Source: Spirogloea muscicola (Eukaryota > Streptophyta > Zygnematophyceae > Spirogloeales > Spirogloeaceae). Taken from it: a DNA stretch of 54,828 nucleotides. The stretch lies in NCBI GenBank assembly GCA_009602725.1, contig WELB01000122.1, positions 255,030-309,857 of the forward strand, in the 5' to 3' direction. Positions 33,241 through 46,624 of the stretch are shown here, piece by piece; position 1 is the stretch's first letter; every line of letters starts with the position of its first letter. Position numbers and translations under genes: made by a program. Under the pieces are notes generated by a model, which saw only the letters and a program-made list of their open reading frames with translations, searched no databases and was not told where the DNA came from.

Positions 33241-35835
33241 TTTCAGTATCGCCCCTCACGGTCTCTCAGCCTGACGTCAACACACCACTTGACATGCAAG
33301 ATTGTTGAATTGAAGTCTCACAATTCAGGAACAAAATTTTAATGCTGGTCCAGGACTGGGGTTTTGCAAGTAACATCGTGTCGTTGAGCCGTGTCAGCCA
33401 CGCTGTTGGGGTTTTGACTCGCTCTACGCGCTTGGCAGGCACCAGGATCACGTGGCCTCGGATGCTACGCTGGCAGGCCTGCCTGGGACTAGCCAGCGCT
33501 GCAGCTGCAGCGCTGCAGGTCCAGGCCATGGACCCTGCCTGCGAGCCCCAGAACGTTGACGCCTATGACCAAGAGCGGCGGAGATAATCTCTGACGACGA
33601 AGAAGAGATGCTCACGTACATCCGGCAGACACATGTCTTTGTGTAGAACGTTATGCATGACCTCCGTGCACGACTTTAGCCAAGCAAGCGGCTTCCAGGT
33701 TGCAGTATGAGAAAGTGGGAGGTGAGAAGCTCCTCTCACCCCATCTCTTGTACACTGTACTTTTCTGAATGTGAGCATTCCGAAAGAGTTGTTGGCATGT
33801 GCTGTCTCTGCTTGTTACCACTTTCATAGACTTGTAACTGAGGCGACTTTGTTGGAGGTAACTACAGGGTCAGTTTCAAAACAGAAGCTGCTCTATTGGT
33901 GTCCTCTCGTTCCCTGTCGCCAAAAGCACGTGTGTCCTGTGCTTGGTGGCCATGCTAACTTGTAGCATACACCACATGTCGCTCGGCCTCGACACCCGCG
34001 CGTGGACCAAAATGCAACAGAGTAGCTCTCTTAGTGTTGGATACCTTGTCGTCCGTGGTCTTACGCGCAAACTTTTTGTTATTTTTGGTCGTCTTGACTT
34101 TAGATGAGGTGCCAAGTACTGCCTTGTTGTCTACTAAGGCCGCATGTCCTCCTTGGTTGGTGCATTTCAGTCGAAGGCTGTCTTCATCCTGGCAAGGCCT
34201 TATTTCTTGCAACCAACCTGGTGATACCAGCCACAAGTGAGTGTTCCAGATTGTCCATATTCCGTTCAGCATGGAGCATGTTCTGTCGCGAAGTGTGGCT
34301 GTGTCATGCTTAGCAGCAGGGATGATCACATTGCTACCATCCCGATTGCACCCATTGTGGTGATGAGGAGTGCAGAACTTAGCTGTGGTGCTGAGCTGCA
34401 AAGGTCACATTGTCACACGAAGATAGAAGATAACAGCTGCCTGCCCTAGTTCTCCTTTGAAGCACTGTGATGAATGTTCACTTTGAGAGCCCAGCTCTGT
34501 GATGAGCATATACCTCCTACTCATACTGAGTGCTCGTTGAGCAGTGTTATGTGCCTGTTGTGTTGTCTGTAGTTGAGAACTTGTGCACTATCTCTTCCAG
34601 TCTTTGTGCAATGTTGAGGCAAAAGATGAAACACAAGATTATGGGTAATTTGCAACTGATTTCTGTGATGCCCAACCTTGGAGACCTGATGCCTCACCTT
34701 AGACTATAAGAAATCAATTTGACCGTATGGCTGAGCTCCCATGCAGCCAGTGTGATCTCGCAGTGAAACTTTGTTGAGCTGTTGGCTGCTGCTGTGCTCA
34801 TATTGCAGGACTTGAATGTGGCCGGACGTTATGACGGCACCTTCATGTCAAACTCGTATATGTTGGAGAGATATTCATATAAGATGGAGAGAATATCATA
34901 TTATAATTTTTCACAAGCTGGTCAAGTGGACGAGGATATCTGTGTTGAAGCAATGATTGCAGAGTCATGCATGCCCAGAGTGGATGTGCTGCAAAGGTCT
35001 TCACCTTTCTAGCCAGCTCGAGGTGTCAGCCAGAACTGGCGGCTTGCTGGGATGCAAAGCTGACTGCATTGAGGTCGCTACATCAACAGAGACAATGGGC
35101 ACTATTGCGATACTGCTTGCAAAAGTTGCAATGGAGCCGGTGTCATCGAAGACGCTGCCTGGTGCTCCTTTGTGAACTGTGGGCAAGCAGGGCAGGCACG
35201 AGGTTGGCCTCTGCGCTAGTGGGGCTGAGCAGTTTACCAGAAAAGGTGTGGAAATGGAGTGTGTATTGAGTTACGGAGGGCCGGAATGCCAAGTATAAAG
35301 GCAAGCAGTGGGTGGTGTGGGGGTGTTTGCGGGCAGAGGTCGTCGATACTTTGCATGTAACGAGGGCAGGGGTGGAAATAGGTCGATAGTTTGCATGTAA
35401 AACGGGCAAGGGTCAGAAATAGGGTTTCTTCATCCTGTCAGCTCCCCCCTCCTCCACGCCGCACCTCGTCCTGCGCCGCCGCCGCCGCCGCGACTCGCGG
35501 CGCGAGACCCGCGCCGGGACCTCCTTGCGGCGGCGGCCCTCCATGGCGGCTGCCTGAGCTTGCGCACCCTCGCCACTCGGAGCCCGAACGCGGCTGCTCG
35601 GCGAGCGCGGCTGTAGGGGAAGCTTCCCGGCGGCAGGGCATCCGGCGACACCAGCGGCACTCGCCCGGGGCCCGTCGCCGAGGTCCAGGCCGGCCTTTGG
35701 CGAGGCCGGCGCCGCAGCGGCCGAGCGAGAGCCGCGTATTGCGGCTGAAGCGGCGGGCGAGTGCGCGCCGGCCCGCGACCGGTCCGGTGGCGGGGGCGCT
35801 GGATGCCGGAGCCGTAAGCCTGGCTGGCCGCCGCG
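33241..35835. other. Intergenic or unresolved gene body
   Basis: AT-richer sequence of the type seen in the introns of confident genes. A plus frame after TTGCAG at about 34809 (DLNVAGRYDGTFMSNSYMLE...) could be an exon of an unknown gene. From 35430 the GC-rich leader of the SAC3A-like gene begins. Nothing else is supported. Confidence 0.35.
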
Positions 35836-37382
35836 ATGTCCGCCGCGCCGGACGACGCGGCGGACCCCGCTGCCAGCCTTGGCGGCGGCAGCGGCGCTGC
35901 TGGCACCGCCGCCGGGTACCACTACGGCGGATCTGACGGCATCCTCGGGTCCTGGAACGCTCACTACGCCGCGTATGGCGGCGCTGCCGCGTCTGCGCCT
36001 CAGTACGGGAGCTACGGCTATGACAGCTACGGCGCCGACTACGACGCCTACCACCACCAGCAGCAGCAGCAGCAGCACCATTGGTATGCGGCGCCAGATG
36101 CTGCGGCCGGCGAAACTGCCGGGGCCCCACCTCCTCCACCGCCGGTGAGTGCCCGCTGTGAATGCGGCCCACGAGACGTCCCAACGTCCCACGACCTTCT
36201 CATGGCTTCCTCGTGGCTTCTCTCGGTCGTCTGAGGCCCGGCCTCGTGTCGCCACGGTCGCTCAGATTGCTGGTTCCACTGTGGTCATCTAAACCCTTCT
36301 CCTGGCGACGGCGCTGGCGAAGCCTCTCATGCAGCTTTTGCCAGCGGATGGCGACGTTGCTTCTGCCATGCCGTCTGCTGCGACCGGGGAAGGTGCTACT
36401 GCTGCGCAGCCCCCTGCTGCACCCGCTCCAGAAGCTGCCCAACCAAGTGCGTCACAGACGGCTGCACCGGTGGCCCCTGACGTGCAAGCGCCTGCTGCAG
36501 CGGTCGACCGTGGAGGCAACCTCGATGCACCCAATGTGCAGGTTCCGGACGGAAGCCACGTAAGACTGTCGCTATGGCGCGCTTCATGCGTGTACCTTGA
36601 CTGCCCTCATTGTTGCATGATGTCCTCTTCGCTGCTTTTCCTCAGACTGTCCGTGTTATGACCGTTTGGCAAGCCAGTTTACCCTGAAGGTGTCTTCATT
36701 ATCAGAAAAAGATTACTTAGTGCCTATGAGAACATTTGCTCAAGCCAACTTCAGCTCACCTTAAGATACGAGGCATATGCAGATGCTGATACTTTCGGTC
36801 GTTGCTTAATGAGCACTTGCAGCTCCCTGAGGTTGCCGGCGCCAGTACCGCCCCAGGCGGTGAAGTGGCAAGGGGCTCCCAGGACTACGATGCCAGCGAG
36901 CCTGCAGAGGCCAGGAGCGCGCCCCCTCCTGCTACAGTGGCGGCTGGCAGCTCGGCCCCGGCACTGGCGCAGCTCGCGCCCGAGCCGTCAGCCTTACCTC
37001 CTCCCCTGCCGCCTCCTGCTCCTGTCACAGAGCCCCGACTAGAGGACGCTGCTGCCCCCCTGCCGCCGCCATCGGGAGGGACGGACGGCGCTGCTCACGC
37101 CAGCGAGACGGCTGCGTTGGAGGTGGCAGCCCCAAATCCCGCTGATGCGACCTCCTACTATGCAACTCCAGCGACAGCAAGCGATGCTGCGTACGATCCT
37201 GCGGCGGGAGGCTATGTGCAGCAAGCCACTGAGGCTGGTCAGCAAGACTACTACGCCGGGTACGAGGGCTACGCGGACTACTATGGCTCAGGCCAGGGCT
37301 ACTCCGCTTCGCAGTATTACCCGACTCAGCAGCCGCAAGCCGAGCAGGCGGCGTACGGCCAAGGGCAGTACTACCAGCAGTC

Positions 37383-37413
<31 letters not shown>

Positions 37414-40400
37414 CAAGCAACCTACAACTACGACACATCGGCTGCGCAAGCCAGCACAAGCTACTCGAATGACTACCAGCAGATTGCAAGTACGTACGAC
37501 GCCTACAGCCAGTACAATCAGGCGTATCAAGGGTACTCTAGCTACCCATCCTCAGGCGGCCCTTCACAGCAGGGCGCCTATAAACAGGCCCGAGGCTATG
37601 GGTATGGCTACGGTTACTCGCAAGCGCAGTCCCAAGCTCAGCCACGCCTCCCGCCTGGTCGCCACTATGGGTGCGCCTCTTCCTCTTCATCACATTCTCG
37701 TGTCCCCGAGCCCGATGCATCTAGCTCCCTTGCCTTCTGTTAATGATCAGCTTATGCTTCGCTGCTCAGTGTGAGGGAACAGAATTTGGGGTTTACTTCT
37801 TACAGAGCTTCGGTGCTGGTTGTCTTGCAGCCCTCCACTCACTGGAGCCAATGCGATTGCGGTAGGCAGCACTTACAACCAGCCTAGTAGCCATGGCTCT
37901 GCTACCAACTACACTGCCACCACCACCACCTACAGCCCAAGCGGGGGCTACCCATCGGCCAGCAGCAGCTACTTGCCTGCCAGCGGCTACTCTGCAGCCA
38001 ACAGCTACAGTGCAGCCAGCAACTATGCTCCTGCCAGTAACTACACCGCTGCCGCTAGTGCTTATGCACCTGCTAGCGCGTACCACGCAGCCAGTACTTA
38101 CACAACGCCTAGCAGCTACGGCACGGCCGAAGGCTACAGCCTGGCTAATGGCTACGCTACTGCTCCTTTGCCACAGTATCAGCAGGTGCATACCGGGGCT
38201 TCCCCAAGGATTGTCGCTGAGCATTTAGAAGGGACCTGTAAATGATGCCAGCTCTTACTTGATTGACGGTATTAGATTGTGACATGGTATATGAGTGGCT
38301 AGCAATTGCCTGTCTCCTGCAGGAGGCACCTCCTTCGCCGCCACCGCCACCTCCGCCGGACTCTCCTCCTGCACCGCAGCCTGTCGCTAGCAGCGATGTC
38401 GGGAACTTGCCCTCTGCTTCTGGGCAGGTCCAAGCAGAGGCTGCCCCGCTGCCTTGGCAGGACCCCAAGGCATCTGATGCAGTCACGAAGGAGCTTGCTG
38501 TGCCTGCCATACCAGTGACCACCACCAGTGCTGTGAATGAGCAAGGGACTACAGGCCTTGGGGTCGGAAGCAGTGTGCCACTTTGGCGGAGTCCTACCAC
38601 CAAGTTCCAAATTCACACTAACCCTCGCATTGTAGGCTCAGCTAAGCCCGCTTACATAGCCGTGAAGTTGCCGGTGGTGACCACTAGCCCCAAGCTAGCT
38701 GGTGCAGAGGCCACTGCCGACAAGGCATTGCAGGTGGAAGCACGTAGCTGACTGATGTGCAATTGTGCAAGCTTGTGCCTCCATTCTGCTGCTCTGGTTG
38801 GTGTTGTTTATCTTAGGAATGGACGTTTTGCTAAGGTCATACATTTAGGCAGGAAGGTTTTCAAAGCTATTGGCTTATCAGCTTGATGAAACCAGACATG
38901 TGATCGACTGCCCAAGCATTCCTGCTCGCAGCCGGGGGCTTTCCCTCCAAGCTTGCGATCGTTTGTGGAGAGGAATCTTTTGCGGTGCGAGGAAAGCCAG
39001 AAGGCTGCCTGTCAAGCCATCATGCGGGAGGTGAGGCTGCCTTGTGCCACGCTTTAGCTGGCCTTCTCATTCAGTGATAAATAGCCGCCTCCAGTGCTTT
39101 CCCACAGTCATACTTTAAGTCTTTGGGATCTATTGAGTATGAGTGAGAAAGGCACATCTGGTAGTGACTAAATGTTTATGTGTACGCGTTAATTGCAACT
39201 GTACAATTCCTCACGCACATAAACCGTAACCACGAATACACACCTTCCACAGATGATTAGCAGCGCAGCTAGGAATGGGACTCTTTTCAGCAAAAACTGG
39301 GACACAGAGCCGCTCTTCCCGTTGCCTCCACCATCAAGGTATGCAATAGCTGCCATCACGTTTAGCAATGCTGCACAAGAGATTGAGCTACTACATTGCA
39401 GTCATGCTTTAGCTTTACAGTTGTTATGCAGCTGCTACTTTTGCTCATTCTTGACAATTGCGCACCTTCTCTGGTTTCTTCAGCAAGAATTAGGTCACAG
39501 AAGACATGTATGAGTATCCACTTGCATTGCCTGAGCACATCTTGTTCATGGACTTGCTTCACATATGTGCAGCCAAGCTGAGGCTGTGAAGGTTGAAGAA
39601 GTTGAGCAGGCAAAGCCTTCAAGCACAAGTCGGTGGCAAGCTCTTTCTGAGCAGGCAATATCGCCCCCAAGGACAAATGGTTCTCTGAGTGCCTCTGTAA
39701 GTGGTGGTGACCACCATGTGGCAACTTAGTTTGTTACTTGCTTGCTTGCTGTAATCATGTGTACTTCCTGGAGGGGTTTTCTTTTATCAGAAGACACCTT
39801 GCAAAGCTGATCTCGTTTCTTTTTGTGCATTGACCACCACCTGGCTTTGCTGGATTTTGCTGACGTTGCACCAAGGACTTGGGCTTTGTCAGCTCCCTGC
39901 AAAGCAGGAGATCGTGTGGAGGCGGCAAGAGCCCCAGTCTGGCAAAAAGCGGAAGAAGATGTGGAGGAGGCATGGTGGCAGCGACAGCGAGGAGGATGAA
40001 GGAGAGGACATCGCAGCCGGCGCCGAGCGCGGCCATGAGGAGACTGTCGAGGAGAGAGACAGGCGACTGAAGAGGGCGAAGCGGTTCGATCACGCACGGT
40101 CACGTGGTGGTGGAGTCGGGGGCTCTGCTGGAGAGCGGAGGGCTACTGCCTACAAGGTCTGCAACTTTGGCCAACCTAAAAGCTTTGACCTCTGCACTAT
40201 GTACAACTGCTGTTGTAGAGGTTGATTGACTTACATAAATAAGCTGTACTCTTTCTGGCGGGTCCTTCTGCCAGGTGGTCTGGTCCAAGCACAAGCAAAC
40301 TAGTCATTGGCATTGTCATTGGCATCGTTTGCAAGTCAGAAGCAAGTCAGAGCTGAGTTCCTGTGGCCCCGCTGGTGCTACCTCTGTGCAGATGGCATGG

Positions 40401-42527
40401 GCCCACCATGCCCTGCAGGCCAGCGCAAATGCAAATGGCGGCGAGGCATCTGTGGAAGACATGGACTGGGATCAGCTCACTGTGAGGGGCACTTGTCAGG
40501 AGATTCCCAAGAAATACTTGAGGCTGACCTCTGCTCCAGACCCCAGCACAGTGAGTTTGTTGCAAATTGCATCACAGCACCTTGATTCTGTCATTGTCTG
40601 CTGACTGGTCTGTCATCTCCTGAGAGAAGACAAGACTGTGTATCTGCCGTGTCCACTTGCAAATGCATGTATATAGCTACTTGCTTTGTGAAATTTATGC
40701 AAATTAGTAAATGCATGAGACGCCTTCGCAGGTGAGGCCTGAAGAAGTCCTGAAGAAAGCTCTTACAATGGTCAAGGATAGCACAAAGTCGTACCTCTAC
40801 AAATGTGATCAGCTCAAGAGTATACGCCAGGATTTGACTGTGCAAAGAATACGAGATGATTTTACGGCAGAGGTGAGTAAGTTATATGCACATATTAGGC
40901 CTCATATCAATCTTCAGGGATCATATAGATAAGTCCAGTTCAATTGTAGTTGGCTTCTTTGCCTTTGTCATTGACCTCGTGACCTTATGCGCTGTCACAA
41001 ACTATAAGGGTTGGATCCTGACCTGGTCCTGAAAGAATTGCTTGTCAGGTTTACGAGACACATGGTAGACTGGCTCTCGAGGCTGGCGACCTTGGTGAAT
41101 ATAATCAGGTTACCACCTTAACCTGCACTTGCACATCCTGAAGTTGTATGTGCTATCCTTGCCCACACCTTGTGTATGCGGGCCAAGTCTCACACGGCAT
41201 GCTACACTTCTCTTTGTCATCTTGCCAGTGCCAAGCGCAGCTGAAGGGCCTGTACAACGAAGGGATCTCTGGCTGCAAGTGCGAGTTCGCTGGTAAGCTT
41301 TTCTGCCTCACGTAACACAAGATGCTGCTCGCATCTTCCTCCACAGTAAGGACATACGAAAACAAGCCCCCGGAACCTCTTCAACGTCCTGACTGAAGTT
41401 AATTGATTGATGAGGAGTCAAATATTGATGACTGAACGGAAACCTGCAGGAGCTCCTCAATGCTGGGCAGCACTTATGTGCCTCTGTATGACATGTGCAG
41501 CTTACGGCCTGCTGTACACAGTGTTTCAGCATGGCAGCAGCAGCAATGACCTACTTGCTTCCATGGCAGCGTATGAATCTGGATCCTGACTTGCGTGCTC
41601 CGATGGTTAAGATGATGTTGCGACCTGGACCAAGCCAGTGTCTGTATGGTGCTAAGTAGATGATTGTCCTATTTGAAATTTGTTGCTCAGGCTTACCTCT
41701 GGAGCCAGGGATGATCCAGCTGTCAAGCATGCACTGGATGTTAGGCATGCTGTGGCATCTGCAAATTATTACAAATTTTTTGCCTTGTACAAAACAGCTC
41801 CAAATCTTGGGCAACAACTTATGGGTAAGATGTCGGGAACCAAGTTTGTGATCTGTTTGTTCTCCAATCTCTGAGTTGGTACAAGTTGTCTGCTTGCCGT
41901 GCTACTGACAACGACCCTCAAAGTACTGAAGTAAGACGGAGAATGATTGGGATCACTGTGCAGATCTCCATGCAGACAAGATGAGATACGCTGCTGTTCA
42001 TTGCATGACACGAGCATATAGGCCATCTCTACCAATTGCCTTCATAGCTAGAACATTGGCCTTTGGTGACATTGAAGCAACTTCAAGAGAAAACCCAGGT
42101 GGACTGCCTGCCAGCGAGGCCGAGGAAGACTGTTCTGAGTGGCTGAAGGCTCACGGTTGCACGCTCGTTGATACGCCTGTCGTTTCATTGGACACAAAGG
42201 TATGATCTATCCCACTGACTCCAGGGCCCCAGGAAGAGTGTTTTCGGTGGCAACTCTGGAAGTTGTTTGATGCTGAGAGCAATACATCTTAGACTTGATT
42301 GCGTCGACCGTAGTTGCTAGCTTTTATTGCTAACAGTCAGTTCATTACGTTGGCAGACTTGAGATGCAATCTTAGGCCTGTATTTACAGTGCATTCACAA
42401 TGCTGTTATGTCAACACAGGCAAGCATGTCGACGCTGTTCATGCCAGAGCCTGAAGCTGTTATTGCGCATGGTGATGCCAATCTGAATCTGGAGGACTTT
42501 TTTGCAAAGACACTAGCAGCAGTCTAG
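35836..42527 (+). CDS. SAC3A: SAC3 family protein A / LENG8-like mRNA factor
   Basis: SAC3/GANP-domain protein of the plant SAC3A/THP3 and animal LENG8 type, a nuclear factor linked to mRNA processing or export (family knowledge). Exons: 35836-36144, 36335-36559, 36823-37670, 37831-38185, 38323-38733, 38932-39030, 39253-39338, 39573-39696, 39908-40156, 40419-40550, 40732-40872, 41049-41108, 41229-41292, 41501-41570, 41691-41824, 41964-42199, 42420-42527. About 1216 aa. The N-terminal ~700 residues are Tyr/Ser/Gln/Ala-rich with poly-Q tracts. [12 protein letters not shown] and [17 protein letters not shown] follow, then a basic-acidic segment ([20 protein letters not shown]). The SAC3 core has [37 protein letters not shown] and [15 protein letters not shown]. 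The ends of exon 5 (38733) and the start of exon 10 (40392 or 40419) are uncertain. Confidence 0.88.
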
Positions 42528-43105
42528 CTTCTGCATCTTATGCAGGTACACTAGTAACCCTGGGGGCCTCTAATTGCCCCAATGCCTCATTGTCTCGACC
42601 GTTAAGGGATTCTTTCATTGGTTGACGAGGTGAGCTTATTACAATGGTGCTGACTAGCAATGCGTGTGCCCGCTGGAGACAGTAGTCGAGCAGAATGTCA
42701 AATCTGACCTGGGTGAAACCTTCGGGATAAGTTGCAATCAACAGTGGGACATGCAGTCTGCAGAACGCTGAGTGCAAATGCCTTAGTGCATGAGTTTATC
42801 ATGCTCATAGCCCAGAGCAAGAAAGGGTTGTGTGGGCTCAATGTTCGCCTGAAGTGTTATAGTTGCTATTGTACGACAGCAGCAGCATGCTCTGCATCCC
42901 CAACTTATTGGCATCATAAGAGAAGGTTGGATGGTACCAGTGTTCTTGATGTAGCCGAGAGAATATTATAAACTCTGTTCCAGCTGCTGCAGATGAATCT
43001 GGATTTGGTGCTCGGTGGCTCCAGCTCCTGCATCAGCTAGTGCGCAGCGTTGTGTCTCAACGTTACATAAGGAACAGAACACAACAGGGGATGTTGAGCA
43101 CCCAG
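42528..43105. other. Intergenic region, SAC3A-like to RPT1
   Basis: The 3' flank of the SAC3A-like gene. I see no coding frame or RNA gene. Confidence 0.6.
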
Positions 43106-43300
43106 TCGCTGTGTGCGTTCATGCTTTTGTGGCCCCTTCGAGCTTTGTTCATTCTTTTTTCTGGGCTGGCTACTCACAGCCATCGCCCGCTACTGGAAGA
43201 GTCTCTTCTACCTTATTTTCAGACCTTGTCCATTCCTTTGGGCTGGCCTCTCCCAACCACCAGTTAATCTGGCCGCGCTTGCTCTCTATTTTCCCCTTCC
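43106..43300 (+). repeat. Dispersed hairpin repeat in the RPT1 upstream region
   Basis: Contains GGCCCCTTCGAGCTTTGTTC, a TCTGGGCTGGCTACTCACAG unit, then GACCTTGTCCATTCCTTTGG, GGGCTGGCCTC and CCAGTTAATCTGGCCGCGCT. The last two modules match 23320-23370 and 30473-30525. The copy ends about 200 nt upstream of the RPT1 start codon. Confidence 0.75.
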
Positions 43301-43497
43301 ACCTTATCGGTCGTTTGGAAGAGCTGCTCCGTCTCAGTTATGGGAGCGAAGAAGGGGCTCGGAAACCCTAACCTAGCCTCCTCGCCGTGGCCTCCACACC
43401 CGCCGCGCCGCAAGCCCCGGCGGCCATCGCGGCGGCGGCGGCGGTGCCGGGCGCAGCTCGCGGCGCGGAGAGCGCGCCCTGCTCGTGCGCACCCGCC

Positions 43498-46400
43498 ATG
43501 GCGGACGCGGACTTTGACTCCTCCAAGGAGTCGAAGAACCCGCCGCCGCTTGACGAGGACGACATCGCCCTCCTCAAGACCTACGTGAGCTCCCGCGCGG
43601 CTACTGGCCGACGGCGGGCCAGGCCTTGCGCGGGCCGTCGAGCGGCCTCTAGAGGCTCCGGCGTCGCCGCCGCCGCCATGGCACTGGGGCCCTCGGGTCG
43701 TCGCGCACGGGGCCGGATGGCAGCCAACAGGCGCTTGTTGTTGAGCTCCGCTGCGGCCGCCCATGCCTTTGCGGACTTGGAGAAGTAGACGCGTTGACGG
43801 TGACCACTTGCCTTACGCTGCTCTCGGCAGGGGCTCGGGCCGTATGCGACCGCCATCAAGGACGCGGAGGCGGACATCAAGGAGATGGCCAAGGTGGTCA
43901 ATGATCTCTGCGGTGACGGCCTGCCCAGTACCCTTTGCAGTACACGCTGCGGGCCGTCACTGGCACTTGAAAGTGCCATGTCTGGACTGGAAGCTTGAAG
44001 CCTTGGACTTATGCATTGATGCTGACAGGCAGCACTCGTCTAAATAAGCTCCAAAAAGGTGGCCTTGGCGGCAGGCATCAAGGAGCTGGACACGGGCCTG
44101 GCTGCGCCTAGCCAATGGGACCTGGTATCAGACAAGCAAATGATGCAGGAGGAACAACCCCTGCAGGTCTGTCAAATCTACTGGAGGTTGATGTTCAAGT
44201 TCTCACACTTAAACAGAAGTCAAGCAGAGTCTGTCTCTGGTGCTTATGCATTAGTGCCCTGTCCTTGTTGAGCAATCGTCTGCTGTGCGCTTACCTCGTC
44301 TGAAGTGGCACGTTGCTCTTTGATGGTCCAAAGGTCGCTCGCTGCACAAAGATCATCAACGCCAATACAGAGGATGCCAAGTACGTCATCAACGTCAAGC
44401 AGATTGCCAAGGTACACTCTGCAGAGTCTGCCTTACATTTTCCAAGCGCCCCTTGTCTGTGCTGTCGCTGGCAGTAAGTCTCTGATGTATGCAAATTTTA
44501 TTGCCCTTGGCAGTTTGTGGTGGGACTTGGAGATAAGGTTTCACCGACAGATATTGAGGAGGGCATGCGTGTCGGGTATGTTCTGAGACGACCAGCTTGC
44601 AGCCCTTGCACTCTGAAGTCACATTCATCTGTGAGAAGCTGACAGGATATTTGTATAGTGTGCACATGGATTGTCTTATATTACCTATATGATCTGCAAA
44701 GTCATGGCACTGACAGTCCTCTCTCTACCACTGGCTCAATTGTTGGTTCGGGGAGTCTCCTTCAGATGTGCTGGCAGTCTCGCAGAGACCCATCTGTAAT
44801 TTGCACTTGCTCTCTGTGTTTGGAATCCCTAACAGGGTTGATCGCAACAAGTATCAAATACAGATTCCCCTGCCACCCAAAATTGATCCAAGTGTCACCA
44901 TGATGACTGTCGAGGAGAAACCAGACGTCACCTACAGCGATGTTGGCGGCTGCAAGGAGCAGATTGAGCGGATGCGAGAGGTACTTGACAGAGCAAAGCT
45001 TTAAAGAGTTTGGTGGCATCACAATGTCACATCCAATCACTCCAATGAGGTGAAGCAGACACTATGCTTAATGCATGGTATAAGCTGTGGTGCCTTTTCT
45101 CACAATGTGGGTATGTCATTTTCGTGCACCTGTATCCAGGTTGTGGAACTGCCCATGTTACACCCTGAAAAGTTTGTGAAGCTGGGAATTGATCCTCCAA
45201 AAGGAGTCCTTTGCTATGGTCCTCCGGGCACGGGCAAGACGTTGCTAGCCAGAGCCGTGGCGAATAGGACAGATGCCTGCTTCATTAGGGTCATTGGGAG
45301 TGAACTGGTGCAAAAATACGTTGGAGAAGGTGCACGCATGGTCCGGGAGTTGTTTCAGGTGCATTTCGATTTCCAGCTTGCTGTGCTAGTGATGAAAGGT
45401 GTGAACAAAGTAGGAGCATTGTGTGTTCCTTTGTGACTTTCAGATAGTTTTAGCACGATGACTTTTACAACCAAGGTGATGATGAGAGAAGTGCTTGATT
45501 CTGTTGCGACACGAGAGGTTAATGGCTGTTGGTTCTTCCGTCCTTCTCAGATGGCAAGATCGAAGAAGGCGTGCATCATCTTCTTCGACGAAGTTGATGC
45601 CATTGGCGGTGCTCGCTTTGATGATGGTGCTGGAGGTGACAATGAAGTCCAGCGCACAATGCTTGAGATTGTCAACCAACTTGATGGGTTTGATGCCAGG
45701 GGTAATATTAAGGTCCTCATGGCGACAAACAGGTAAGATTCAAACCCCACATGCTAGTTGTGTACACGCCCTCTTTCAAAAAGTTGAAGTTCCTGCTCGT
45801 TTGTTTGTTTGCGCATGGGAATGGCATGTTGTGAGTATGTTACTCTGCATCTGTGTCGGTTTAGAGCTGGAGCAGTGTTGTGCACAGATGTTTCTCAAGG
45901 CAAAGACCGCAGTACAGTATAGTGTTCTCAGCTGTCAGTATCTGAGTTCTTCAGACAAATTGAAGCATGTATGCAATGTGGCCCAGTCCACCTTAATGAT
46001 GGATGATAGAGCTGTCCTGCTGGTCATGCTCTGTTGCTTCTGACTTGTAAGGTGCTCATCACACAGGCCGGACACGCTAGACCCTGCATTGCTGAGACCA
46101 GGGAGGCTGGACCGGAAAGTGGAATTTGGGCTCCCAGACCTTGAGAGCAGAGCTCAAATCTTCCGTATACACACGCGGACGATGAATTGCGATCGGGACA
46201 TCCGCTTTGAGCTCCTTGCTCGACTTTGCCCAAACTCCACAGGTGAACACCAGATTAGCAAGACATAAATCGTGTCATGCTACTTGTTTAGCTTCTTCTC
46301 AACTGGGTAGTTTTCATACTATGTAAAGTATTTGCTGCATGCTTTTGCAAGCCTGCCAGCTTGATCGTGGTCCGTTGTAAAGTCCTGAAGACTGTTGAGA

Positions 46401-46624
46401 TACCTAAGGATTGCATTGAGCCTTCCTAATATCGGAGCCTGACCTCAGACCTTTTCAATGCGGCAGGTGCTGACATCAGGAGTGTCTGCACAGAGGCTGG
46501 GATGTATGCTATCAGAGCAAGGAGGAAAACAGTCACCGAGAAGGACTTCTTGGAAGCAGTAAATAAAGTCATCAAAGGCTACCAGAAATTTAGCGCAACC
46601 CCCAAGTATATGGTGTATAATTAG
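43498..46624 (+). CDS. RPT1: 26S proteasome regulatory ATPase subunit 7 (RPT1)
   Basis: AAA+ subunit of the 19S base ring that unfolds and translocates substrates into the 20S core, in cytosol and nucleus. Ten exons: 43498-43584, 43831-43912, 44075-44166, 44334-44411, 44514-44575, 44836-44980, 45140-45358, 45551-45732, 46067-46242, 46467-46624. They give 426 aa, the same length I recall for the Arabidopsis protein. After a short acidic start, [20 protein letters not shown] opens the conserved part. [20 protein letters not shown] and the OB-fold region follow. Walker A GPPGTGKT is at residues 209-216 and Walker [13 protein letters not shown] has Asp268-Glu269. The second region of homology has [20 protein letters not shown], and the C-terminus is PKYMVYN. 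All motifs are intact. The ATG at 43498 is chosen because the family N-terminus starts there; an upstream open frame is Ala/Pro-rich and unlike it. Confidence 0.97.

Noticed and set aside
35413-36255. 280-residue Arg/Ala-rich minus frame over the SAC3A-like leader
   Set aside because: Antisense shadow of a GC-rich leader and first exon; no domain.
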